A stretch of DNA of 64,000 nucleotides from Nostoc linckia NIES-25 (GTDB taxonomy: Bacteria > Cyanobacteriota > Cyanobacteriia > Cyanobacteriales > Nostocaceae): assembly GCF_002368035.1 (NCBI RefSeq), contig NZ_AP018222.1, forward strand, positions 2,706,534-2,770,533, written 5' to 3'. Positions within the stretch are counted from its first letter, which is position 1. Every line of letters begins with the position of its first letter. The translations under genes and the position numbers were made by a program. The notes beneath the pieces are model-generated. The model was not told where the DNA came from and ran no database searches. It saw nothing but the letters and a program-made list of their open reading frames with translations. Positions 50,434 to 58,415 of the stretch are shown piece after piece.

Positions 50434-50702
50434 TATTGTGCCTGAGTCTTTCTCAAAGCTTGGTTTTTTTGACGCAGTTGCTCGATTATTTCTCTACCGT
50501 CGAGTCTTTCTCCGCGATCGAGTTGCTCGACCCCAATCATAATTTCCCTTTGCAATTCCTCAAACCGACCCTTGTAAATACATTCCCGTTCTTCCAACAG
50601 CCGAATACCTGCAAGAATAACTTCTTCTGATGAGGTGTACTTCCCGCTTGCAACCTGACTTTGAATGAACTGCTCAAGCTCGGTGGTTAAGGAAATATTC
50701 AT
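50433..50702 (-). CDS. parD: ParD/RHH-family antitoxin
   Basis: An 89-residue protein with an N-terminal ribbon-helix-helix domain (MNISLTTELEQFIQSQVASGKYTSSEEVILAGIRLLEE, residues 1-38) and a C-terminal toxin-binding helix (QREIMIGVEQLDRGERLDGREIIEQL). It binds its own promoter as a dimer and neutralises the downstream toxin. Its stop overlaps the toxin start, as usual for coupled pairs. Promoter lies on the minus strand after 50702. It may stabilise the adjacent defence genes. Confidence 0.9.
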   Translation of the reverse strand: MNISLTTELEQFIQSQVASGKYTSSEEVILAGIRLLEERECIYKGRFEELQREIMIGVEQLDRGERLDGREIIEQLRQKNQALRKTQAQ

Positions 50703-50973
50703 AAACTATTACCATATTTTTGTTCTCATATTTTAATTTTAGATGCGAACTGACAGCAGTCCATTGACATGACATCGAGGAAAATATTAAAACTTTTGGT
50801 GTATTGACTTATACGCCAAATGCCCCAGTAGTAGGGTCATCGCACCAATCCAACCCTCTTCAGAATGCACCACAACCACGTTAAGCTGGATCAAAGTGGC
50901 AATTTGCTGCGCTCTTGAATAAAAAATCTCTGTTTGTGTAAAATTTTAATTTTTCCTGCTTGAGAAACCCGGA

Positions 50974-51696
50974 ATGCTAGACCGAATTTTTGATTACCTG
51001 CACTTTCATTTCAGCGTTGAAGCCCCGATAGTCCTGCTGATACTAATATTTTTAGAGGCGGTGCTGTCTGCTGACAATGCGATCGCCCTCGCTGCTATCG
51101 CCCAAGGGTTAGAAGACAAAGAACTTGAGCGTAAAGCTTTAAACTTTGGTTTAGTTGTTGCCTACGTATTGCGAATCACCCTAATTCTTACCGCTACTTG
51201 GGTGCAACAATTCTGGCAATTTGAATTATTGGGCGCTGCCTACTTGCTGTGGCTGGTATTCCAACACTTTACCTCAGAAGAAGGCAAAGACGATCATCAT
51301 CACGGGCCGCGTTTTAAATCGTTATTGCAAGCTATCCCCGTGATTGCATTTACAGATTTGGCATTTTCCTTGGATAGTGTCACAACTGCGATCGCAGTTT
51401 CTCAAGAAAGGTGGCTGGTACTGACGGGTGCCACAATCGGTATTATCACGCTGCGATTTATGGCGGGATTGTTTATCCGTTGGCTAGACGAATATGAAAA
51501 TCTAGAAGATGCAGGCTATGTAACTGTAGCTTTTGTAGGCTTGCGACTGTTATTAAAAGTAGTGAACGATAGTTTAGTCCCACCAGAATGGATAATGATT
51601 ACAGCTATCTTCCTGATTTTAGGCTGGGGATTTTCCAAACGCGTTGACACCGAATTACCCCAAGTAGAACCGGAAAAGACAGAAGTACCGAAGTGA
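50974..51696 (+). CDS. TerC-family membrane protein
   Basis: A 240-residue integral membrane protein with seven hydrophobic segments. Conserved acidic motifs of the TerC/Alx family are seen: FLEAVLSADNAIAL (about residues 27-40) and FTDLAFSLDSVTTA (about 126-139), which line a probable metal path; several family members export manganese. A His-rich loop (DDHHHGPRF) may bind metal. No yybP-ykoY riboswitch was recognised upstream. The ATG lacks a strong ribosome-binding site. TerC proteins occur widely and the link with the neighbouring Zorya-like genes is probably chance. Confidence 0.9.
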   Translation: MLDRIFDYLHFHFSVEAPIVLLILIFLEAVLSADNAIALAAIAQGLEDKELERKALNFGLVVAYVLRITLILTATWVQQFWQFELLGAAYLLWLVFQHFTSEEGKDDHHHGPRFKSLLQAIPVIAFTDLAFSLDSVTTAIAVSQERWLVLTGATIGIITLRFMAGLFIRWLDEYENLEDAGYVTVAFVGLRLLLKVVNDSLVPPEWIMITAIFLILGWGFSKRVDTELPQVEPEKTEVPK

Positions 51697-51845
51697 GAAG
51701 AGGGGATGGGGGGATAGGGAGATGGGGAGATAAGGAGATGAGGGGGATGAAGGAGAGTAATTATAAAGAAACTTCGCCATCTTCTCCTAGTCCCCACCTC
51801 CCCATCTCCCCAACTCCCTACCTCCCCACCTCCCCACCTCCCTAC
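51697..51845. repeat. GGGGAGATG / CCCCATCTCC repeat arms
   Basis: Purine-rich GGGGAGATGGGGAGAT units are followed by complementary CCCCACCTCCCCATC units, capable of a large hairpin between convergent terC and ndk. Non-coding. Confidence 0.85.
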
Positions 51846-51849
51846 TTTC

Positions 51850-52299
51850 CTATTCGCGCAACCAAGGTGTTAAATGCGGTTGCCAATTGACTAATTCTTC
51901 ATCTTTAAACCAGAGGGCTACTTCTTTTTGGGCGGTTTCTGGAGCATCGGAACCGTGGATTAAGTTGCGACCAATATTAACGCCAAAATCGCCACGAATT
52001 GTTCCCGGTTCGGCTGATAAGGGATTCGTCGCACCAATGATTTTTCTGGCAGATGCAATGACGCCATCTCCTTCCCACACCATCGCAACGACGGGGCCAG
52101 AAGTGATAAATTCGACTAAGCTACCAAAGAACGGGCGTTCCCGGTGGACATCATAATGTTGTTCGGCTAGTTCCCGACTGACTTGCAGAAACTTCAAGCC
52201 AACTAGGGTAAAACCTTTAGTTTCAAAGCGACGGATAATTTCACCCACTAATTTGCGCTGTACGCCGTCTGGCTTAATTGCTAAGAATGTGCGCTCCAA
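51850..52299 (-). CDS. ndk: Nucleoside diphosphate kinase
   Basis: Ndk balances nucleoside triphosphates by transferring the gamma-phosphate through a phospho-His. The 149-residue protein has the standard length, and active-site His115 lies in NLIHGSDAPETAQKE. Other family marks: MERTFLAIKPDGVQR at the N-terminus and GPVVAMVWEG in the middle. The start codon is TTG with GGGAGA just upstream, which is unusual but well supported because the protein begins exactly at the family's N-terminus. It stands alone. Confidence 0.97.
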   Translation of the reverse strand: MERTFLAIKPDGVQRKLVGEIIRRFETKGFTLVGLKFLQVSRELAEQHYDVHRERPFFGSLVEFITSGPVVAMVWEGDGVIASARKIIGATNPLSAEPGTIRGDFGVNIGRNLIHGSDAPETAQKEVALWFKDEELVNWQPHLTPWLRE

Positions 52300-52377
52300 A
52301 GCTATCTCCCAAAACTTAATAAAGTTTTTATCTAGTCAATTGTCCTCTGTCATTTGTCGTTTGTTCAAGGCTTTTGC

Positions 52378-52428
52378 ACTAATGACTAATGACCAATGAC
52401 TAATGACAAATGACTAATGACTCTTGAC
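52378..52428. repeat. TAATGAC heptamer array
   Basis: Imperfect heptamers ACTAATG/ACCAATG/ACAAATG (same class as 21445-21530 but in the opposite sense) between ndk and speA. Confidence 0.85.
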
Positions 52429-52530
52429 CAATCAGAGTTTATCTCAGAAATTAACCTTGGGTGCATATCGGTTATGAAACGAATGCGCTAAATTGTTAAT
52501 TCGTGGGTGAAACACAGAGGTTAGGAAGAA

Positions 52531-54549
52531 ATGGGTGTTGAGTCAACTGCTACATCTGACGAGGTGGTACTACTACCGTCCAATGGACACAAATCTGAAG
52601 TGAAAAAGAATCAACAGAAAAAGCTGTTACCACCAAGTACTACCACAGGAGATTTACCTCGCTCCTGGAAAATTGAGGATAGCGAAACACTATATCGCAT
52701 CGAAGGTTGGGGACAACCTTATTTTTCCATTAATGCTGCTGGTCATGTTACCGTTGCGCCAAAAGGCGATCGCGGGGGTTCTCTAGATTTGTTTGAATTA
52801 GTCAACGCCTTGAAGCAGCGCAATTTGGGACTCCCCATGCTGATTCGCTTTTCCGATATTTTAGAAGATCGGATTGAGCGGTTGAACGCTTGTTTTGCTA
52901 AAGCGATCGCCCGTTATAACTACCCTGGCGTCTACCGTGGCGTGTTTCCTGTCAAGTGCAACCAAGAACGCCATTTAATTGAGGATTTAGTTAAATTCGG
53001 CAAGCCCCATCAATTTGGTTTAGAAGCCGGTTCTAAGCCAGAATTAATGATTGCTCTGGCTATTCTGGATACACCAGGAGCATTGTTAGTTTGCAATGGC
53101 TACAAAGACCAGGAATACATTGAAACGGCAATGTTAGCCCAAAGACTAGGGCAAACACCAATCATCGTCTTAGAACAGATTGAAGAAGTGGATTTGGTGA
53201 TTGCAGCCAATCGCCAGTTAGGTATTAAGCCGATTTTGGGCGTTCGAGCGAAACTCAGCACTCAAGGTATGGGGCGTTGGGGAACCTCCAGTGGCGATCG
53301 CGCTAAATTTGGTTTGACTATGCCTGAGGTCATCGAGGCAGTTGACAAGCTACGGGAAGCTAATCTGCTGGATTCTTTACAGCTCATGCACTTCCATATC
53401 GGTTCGCAAATTTCTGCCATTAATGTAATTAAAGATGCCATCCAAGAAGCCAGCCGCATTTACGTAGAATTGGCAATGCTGGGTGCAGACATGAAATACC
53501 TCGATGTCGGTGGTGGCTTGGGTGTAGATTACGATGGTTCCCAAACCAACTTCTACGCATCGAAAAATTACAACATGCAGAACTATGCCAACGATATTGT
53601 GGCAGAGTTAAAAGATACCTGTGCAGAGCGGCAAATTGCCGTACCAACACTGATTAGCGAAAGCGGAAGAGCGATCGCTTCCCATCAGTCGGTGCTGATT
53701 TTCGACGTTCTCAGTACCAGCGATGTCCCCCTCGATTCACCAGAACCGCCCCAAGAGGGAGAATCCCCAATCATTAATTACCTCTGGGAAAGCTACCAAT
53801 CCATCAACAAAGAAAATTACCAAGAACTGTACCACGACGCGGCACAATTCAAAGAAGAAGCCATCAGCCGCTTTAACTTGGGAATTTTACGCCTCAGGGA
53901 ACGAGCTAAAGCCGAACGCTTGTACTGGGCTTGTTGTCAAAAGATTTTGGACATTACCAGACAGCAAGAATACGTACCAGACGAACTGGAAGACCTAGAA
54001 AAAATCATGGCTTCCATCTATTACGTCAATATGTCTGTGTTTCAATCAGCACCAGATTGTTGGGCGATTGACCAGTTATTCCCCATCATGCCAATCCATC
54101 GTTTGGATGAAGAACCAACGCGGCGGGGGATTTTAGCAGACCTGACCTGCGATAGTGATGGTAAAATAGACCGTTTTATTGACTTGCGCGATGTCAAATC
54201 GGTTTTAGAACTCCACCCCTACAAAACAGGAGAACCCTATTACTTGGGCATGTTCCTCAATGGAGCTTACCAGGAAATCATGGGTAACTTGCACAACTTA
54301 TTTGGCGATACCAACGCCGTTCACATTCAATTAACCCCCAAAGGCTACCAAATCGAACACGTAGTCAAAGGCGATACCATGAGTGAAGTGGTGAGCTACG
54401 TTCAATACGACTCGGAAGATATGGTAGAAAACATCCGCCAGCGTTGCGAGAAAGCTTTAGAGGAAAAGCGCATTACTCTAGCAGAATCTCAGCGACTCCT
54501 CCAAACCTACGAACAGAGTCTCAGAAGGTATACGTACCTAAATAGTTAG
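52531..54549 (+). CDS. speA: Biosynthetic arginine decarboxylase (SpeA)
   Basis: A 672-residue PLP enzyme that converts arginine to agmatine, first step of polyamine synthesis in cyanobacteria. The PLP-lysine lies in VFPVKCNQERHLIEDL (about residue 145), the phosphate-binding region is LDVGGGLGVDYDGS (about 328), and the second active-site loop with Asp/Cys is around SAPDCWAIDQLFPIMPIHRL (about 510). An N-terminal extension of about 45 residues is poorly conserved. An AGGAAG ribosome-binding site precedes the ATG. It is monocistronic, closed by a purine/pyrimidine repeat. Confidence 0.97.
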   Translation: MGVESTATSDEVVLLPSNGHKSEVKKNQQKKLLPPSTTTGDLPRSWKIEDSETLYRIEGWGQPYFSINAAGHVTVAPKGDRGGSLDLFELVNALKQRNLGLPMLIRFSDILEDRIERLNACFAKAIARYNYPGVYRGVFPVKCNQERHLIEDLVKFGKPHQFGLEAGSKPELMIALAILDTPGALLVCNGYKDQEYIETAMLAQRLGQTPIIVLEQIEEVDLVIAANRQLGIKPILGVRAKLSTQGMGRWGTSSGDRAKFGLTMPEVIEAVDKLREANLLDSLQLMHFHIGSQISAINVIKDAIQEASRIYVELAMLGADMKYLDVGGGLGVDYDGSQTNFYASKNYNMQNYANDIVAELKDTCAERQIAVPTLISESGRAIASHQSVLIFDVLSTSDVPLDSPEPPQEGESPIINYLWESYQSINKENYQELYHDAAQFKEEAISRFNLGILRLRERAKAERLYWACCQKILDITRQQEYVPDELEDLEKIMASIYYVNMSVFQSAPDCWAIDQLFPIMPIHRLDEEPTRRGILADLTCDSDGKIDRFIDLRDVKSVLELHPYKTGEPYYLGMFLNGAYQEIMGNLHNLFGDTNAVHIQLTPKGYQIEHVVKGDTMSEVVSYVQYDSEDMVENIRQRCEKALEEKRITLAESQRLLQTYEQSLRRYTYLNS

Positions 54550-54559
54550 GGAGTAGGGC

Positions 54560-54718
54560 AAAACCCTTCGGGTAGGGAAAAGGGAAAAGGGGTAAAGACT
54601 ACGGGATGCAGATGAAAGGTAAAAGGGATGTATGTAGAGTTTATTTCCTTTTCTCTTTCCCCTTTTCCCTTTCCCCTTTCCCCTTTGCACCTTTCCCCTT
54701 TCCCCTTTCCCCCAATCC
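54560..54718. repeat. GGGAAAAGGG / CCCTTTTCCC repeat arms
   Basis: Purine-rich then pyrimidine-rich segments (CCCTTTCCCC units at 54655-54712) separate convergent speA and the nucleotidyltransferase gene; likely a shared terminator. Confidence 0.75.
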
Positions 54719-55888
54719 CTAATTCGCGCTTGTCCCTAGTAATTCTTCTATTGCTTGGCGTTCAAGAGGAGTATGGGATGGTATTGTCTGACGAGCATCG
54801 GTAATCAGCCAGTCTAAAGCTGCGGCTTGAACATCTATTGAAGCGCCGGTTTTATCAACGCAATAACGTCCAAACACCAGCTTATCCACCAAGCGGACGC
54901 CGGGGCCAAGGCGCGACCATTCAAAAATCACGCTGTTTTCTACAGTTGCGCCACTACATATCCAACAATTAGGGCCAATCATTGCCGGACCGACGATTTT
55001 CGCTCCGTCTTCTATTCTTGTCATCCCACCAATGTAAACTGGGCCTGTGATATCCACTTTGTCCCAATTGACGGCAACATTTAAGCCAGTGTAGATACCA
55101 GGGGCGACTTCATGACCGGGAATTTGCACATTTTTGATTTCACCCAACAGCACACCGCGAATCGCCCGCCAATAGTCTGGTACTTTACCAATATCTACCC
55201 ATTCAAAGTCCATAGGAATGGCATAAAAAGGAGCTTTGATTTCCACGAGTTTGGGGAACAATTGGCTACCAATGTCGTATTCGACGCCAGAGGGGATATA
55301 GTTAAATACCTCTGGTTCAAAGATATAAATACCAGTATTGATATTGGTGCTGAGGGCTTCTTCAGTTGAAGGTTTTTCTTGGAAAGCTTTAACCCGACCA
55401 TCTTCGTCGGTAACAACTACACCGTAGCTAGAAACTTCTTCTTCGGGGACAGATTTCGTAATAATAGTAGCGATCGATCCTTTAGCTCTATGCCATTTAA
55501 CTGCGGCAGTTAAATCCAGGTCAATCAAAGCATCACCGCACAACACGATGAAAGTGTCATCAAAAAACGGTGAAAAGTCTTGAATACGCCGCATTCCTCC
55601 AGCCGACCCAATGGCTTCGCCTACTAGTTTACCGTCGTCGTCTATTTTCCCTTCAAAAGAATAGGCAATTTGTACGCCAAACCGCTGACCGTCACGGAAA
55701 TAGTTTTCTATTTCCTCAGCCAAATGACTCACATTGACCAAAATCTGGTCAAATCCATGTTGGCGTAACAGTTCCAGCAAAAACTCCATCACTGGCTTTT
55801 GCAGGATGGGCATCATCGGTTTGGGCATAGTGTACGTAATTGGACGCACGCGAGTACCCTTGCCAGCCGCGAGAATCATCGCTTTCAT
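54719..55888 (-). CDS. Sugar-phosphate nucleotidyltransferase with hexapeptide domain
   Basis: A 389-residue enzyme with an N-terminal nucleotidyltransferase domain (about residues 1-235; signature ILAAGKGTRVRPITYTMPKPM with the nucleotide-binding loop and CGDALIDLD metal site) and a C-terminal left-handed beta-helix (about 260-345; VNWDKVDITGPVYIGGMTRI...). The combination fits GDP-mannose or dTDP/UDP-glucose pyrophosphorylase-like enzymes for exopolysaccharide or lipopolysaccharide sugars; exact nucleotide and sugar are not certain. A GAGGAAT ribosome-binding site precedes the ATG. It stands alone. Confidence 0.9.
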   Translation of the reverse strand: MKAMILAAGKGTRVRPITYTMPKPMMPILQKPVMEFLLELLRQHGFDQILVNVSHLAEEIENYFRDGQRFGVQIAYSFEGKIDDDGKLVGEAIGSAGGMRRIQDFSPFFDDTFIVLCGDALIDLDLTAAVKWHRAKGSIATIITKSVPEEEVSSYGVVVTDEDGRVKAFQEKPSTEEALSTNINTGIYIFEPEVFNYIPSGVEYDIGSQLFPKLVEIKAPFYAIPMDFEWVDIGKVPDYWRAIRGVLLGEIKNVQIPGHEVAPGIYTGLNVAVNWDKVDITGPVYIGGMTRIEDGAKIVGPAMIGPNCWICSGATVENSVIFEWSRLGPGVRLVDKLVFGRYCVDKTGASIDVQAAALDWLITDARQTIPSHTPLERQAIEELLGTSAN

Positions 55889-56106
55889 AAAAGTTTATTC
55901 CTCAACCACAAGCCAGTTTACTTTCATTAGAGTGATACTTAATCATCAGTTTTTATTTCTGCTCTAAGTTATCCCTCCAAACAGGGATAACAATAAATTA
56001 GTGGTTATTGCAACCATAGGTACACTTAGATGACAAGCGATCGCTTATCTTTTCAATTTACTCGGATTTGGAAGCTGACGCAAAACTGTCTCAACTATCT
56101 GTAAAG

Positions 56107-56952
56107 CTAGTTTTGGCTTGCTGAGTTAATTGGCTGTTCGCAGGCTGGGGAATTGTTAGCTGAATCTGTGAGTAAGCGAACTTTAATCTCATCGTAAAAT
56201 TCCTCTTGAGATAGCTCTACTTTCGATTGAGCCGAGAGTAGTAATAGCGCCCAGAAAACGCTAACTAGATGAGCGTGTTCGGACTCGTGCCCAGACCCAT
56301 TTTGAGATGATTGCTTACTCTGAGTCCACAACTCGACAAGTTCTTCTAAATTCAACCAATTTTGCTCTAAACATAGTTCTTTTGCTGATAATTTCAAAAC
56401 CTGCTCTAGTTCTTTTGCCACCTCTGTCAGATTTTCCTGGTGAGCCAACTCTAGAGCCTGCCGCATACTTTGGATGCTAGGCTGACGCTTGGGACGTACA
56501 GGTTTGCTGGTTTTCTCTACGAGTTTGAGCTGGTTCGCCATAATCTGTAATTGCTCAATTAACTCTTGCAGAGTTACCCGACGTTTTGGCGGTGGCATTG
56601 CTGCTGGACGACGACGCAATTGCCGTTCTAATGGTAGCCGAGGGCCGTGATGGAATGTACCGTCTTCATCTGTTAATAGAGCATCATCTAATACACCATC
56701 CTGTACATCTTCTACTGTTGACAACTGCATTAAGGTATTAGCTTTGAACAATACCAGCATTGATGCTGATAAAAAGGCTTGTCCAGATTGAGACAAGTCT
56801 GTTTCATAGCCTTTCCTTATTGCCTCTGGTGCCATCAGTTCCAAGTATCGGTCAATCACCTCAATCACTTGGACATCCCAAGGGTCAATCTCCCCCTGCT
56901 GGGCTTGATGAATCAGGAGTGTAATTGTTTCTAACAGCTCGGCAGCTTCCAT
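56107..56952 (-). CDS. scpA: Segregation and condensation protein A (ScpA)
   Basis: A 281-residue kleisin that joins SMC heads in the chromosome condensation complex. The N-terminal domain carries LLETITLLIHQAQQGEIDPWDVQVIEVIDRYLE (about 5-37), a classic ScpA start. A variable, basic linker (LERQLRRRPAAMPPPKRRVTLQELI, about 105-130) leads to a C-terminal winged-helix (HLVSVFWALLLLSAQSKVELSQEEFYDEI, about 226-254). scpB is not adjacent. ATG start. Some cyanobacterial members have the same longer linker. Confidence 0.93.
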   Translation of the reverse strand: MEAAELLETITLLIHQAQQGEIDPWDVQVIEVIDRYLELMAPEAIRKGYETDLSQSGQAFLSASMLVLFKANTLMQLSTVEDVQDGVLDDALLTDEDGTFHHGPRLPLERQLRRRPAAMPPPKRRVTLQELIEQLQIMANQLKLVEKTSKPVRPKRQPSIQSMRQALELAHQENLTEVAKELEQVLKLSAKELCLEQNWLNLEELVELWTQSKQSSQNGSGHESEHAHLVSVFWALLLLSAQSKVELSQEEFYDEIKVRLLTDSANNSPACEQPINSASQN

Positions 56953-56972
56953 GAGCAGGTACTAAGTTAATT

Positions 56973-57065
56973 AAAGGGGCATGGGGGATGGGGGGATGGG
57001 GAGATGGGGAGGTGGGGAGGTGGGGGGCAGGGGAGACAAGGGGACAAGGGGACAAGGAGACAAGA
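56973..57065. repeat. G-rich tandem repeat GGGGAGATGGGGAGGTG
   Basis: A run of GGGGGATGGGGAGATGGGGAGGT and GGGGACAAG heptamer-like units upstream of scpA. Non-coding. Confidence 0.85.
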
Positions 57066-57121
57066 GAATATTCTTAACTCCTAACTCCTCACTCCTAACT
57101 TTCAATGCCCAATGCCCAAGA

Positions 57122-57316
57122 TCAAAACCGCCACCAAGTTCTTTGAGCATAACTAATAATTCCGATCGCGATCGCCCCCAGTAACAGCAGCCAAATAATT
57201 CCGCCCGGAATAAAAGTCAGAATACCAAAGCCTCGGAGTATCCAAACCGCGAAACTGATACCAAGCAGGATTCCGAAAATCTGAATTAATCTACGATTTA
57301 AAGATGATTGACTCAC
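57122..57316 (-). CDS. Conserved small membrane protein (64 aa)
   Basis: Two hydrophobic helices (about residues 12-28 and 35-55) with a basic N-terminus (MSQSSLNRRL) and a basic aromatic tail (YAQRTWWRF), so a helical hairpin with both ends in the cytoplasm is expected. Short cyanobacterial homologues of this appearance are common and uncharacterised. ATG start. It lies upstream of scpA on the same strand, with a G-rich repeat between. Function unknown. Confidence 0.75.
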   Translation of the reverse strand: MSQSSLNRRLIQIFGILLGISFAVWILRGFGILTFIPGGIIWLLLLGAIAIGIISYAQRTWWRF

Positions 57317-57784
57317 TTAAGTTTTCCTCTCAGATCGACAGACAATAAATTTAGTATTGACATTCAACTATAAAGATACGGTGAAGTTTCAGTTTAATCA
57401 GAAATAACACGTAAAATTTCGCAGACGCTAATTAGTAAAAGTTGGTAAAGATGGACGGAAGTTTCTACCGTGAAAACTTCTAGAATTAGTCTTGACCTTT
57501 GATATTAGTTGGTGTTTGTGCCATTTTAGCTGTTAAAAAGTTGATTTTTTATTTATGAGTATTACTTTGATAAATTTTTACTTAAGTGTTGATTGTGTTA
57601 ATTGTGTTCAGAAATACAGTTTTCCCAGTAAACTAACTGAAATAATTACCAAAAATGACAGTTTCCGGAAAGAACAAGTATTAAACTGGAATTAAAATTG
57701 AGTGGGTTAGAGTTGAATCAAGTTTTGATGGCTTGTAATTTCAATATTTTTAGGTGGATAAGTTGAGGAGTTAATGAAATCATT
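57317..57784. other. AT-rich gene-free region
   Basis: About 468 bases between divergent genes; presumably both promoters. No conserved element, small gene or RNA structure recognised. Confidence 0.5.
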
Positions 57785-58342
57785 ATGTCTGCGTCTCATA
57801 TTTTAAGCTCAATTATTGCAGGTTCAGATATGGCTTGGAGTCAAGACAAGCAAAGGTTACTGGTACAGGGCGAAATTTTAGTCGAAACCCGATCGCACAA
57901 GGCCTGGGGTGGCGCTGTCACAGCTTGGATGTATTTGCCGATGGTGAGATCGCAAGTTTGGCAGCAGTTAACTGATTACCCACGCTGGGTGCAGTATTTT
58001 CCTGATATCACCAAGAGCGAAGTAATACATAAAGGTGAAGCCAAGCGCCTGTATCAAGCAGCACAAAAAGCTTTCTTGTTTTTCACGGCTCAAGTAGAAA
58101 TTTACCTCAATGTTGTAGAAGTACTGGGGCAACAAATCCAATTCCGCATGGAAAAAGGAACTTTTGAGGATTTTAACGCTCATTTAGAACTCAAAGATTG
58201 CGGTAATGGTACTTTACTCGCTTATACTGTCCAAGCTACACCTAATATCCCAATTCCATCAGTTTTCATTCAACAAGCAATGAACTTTGAATTGCCCGCG
58301 AATATGCGTAAAATGCGGCAAGTAATTTGTAAAGGTCAGTAA
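57785..58342 (+). CDS. SRPBCC (COQ10/cyclase-dehydrase) family protein
   Basis: A 185-residue START/Bet v1-like fold protein with a hydrophobic ligand cavity. It shows the N-terminal strand VQGEILVETRSHKAWGGAVTAWMYLPM, the helix VWQQLTDYPRWVQYFPDITKSEVI typical of COQ10/polyketide-cyclase members, alternating strands through YLNVVEVLGQQIQFRMEKG, and the long C-terminal helix that closes the cavity. Members bind quinones, lipids or pigments. No partner gene is adjacent. ATG start. It is convergent with clpB, sharing a perfect inverted repeat terminator. Confidence 0.85.
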   Translation: MSASHILSSIIAGSDMAWSQDKQRLLVQGEILVETRSHKAWGGAVTAWMYLPMVRSQVWQQLTDYPRWVQYFPDITKSEVIHKGEAKRLYQAAQKAFLFFTAQVEIYLNVVEVLGQQIQFRMEKGTFEDFNAHLELKDCGNGTLLAYTVQATPNIPIPSVFIQQAMNFELPANMRKMRQVICKGQ

Positions 58343-58360
58343 GTAATACGCAATAGGCAA

Positions 58361-58385
58361 AGAGACGTTGCATTGCAACGTCTCT
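58361..58385. terminator. 12-bp perfect inverted repeat, shared terminator
   Basis: AGAGACGTTGCA (58361-58372) and TGCAACGTCTCT (58374-58385) with a single central base, between the convergent SRPBCC gene and clpB. Also of the dispersed AGAGACG cyanobacterial repeat class. Confidence 0.8.
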
Positions 58386-58415
58386 ACATCTTTACTCCTA
58401 AAATCCAAAATCCGA

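Noticed and set aside
50720..50973. yybP-ykoY manganese riboswitch before terC
   Set aside because: The conserved core of that riboswitch could not be found by eye.
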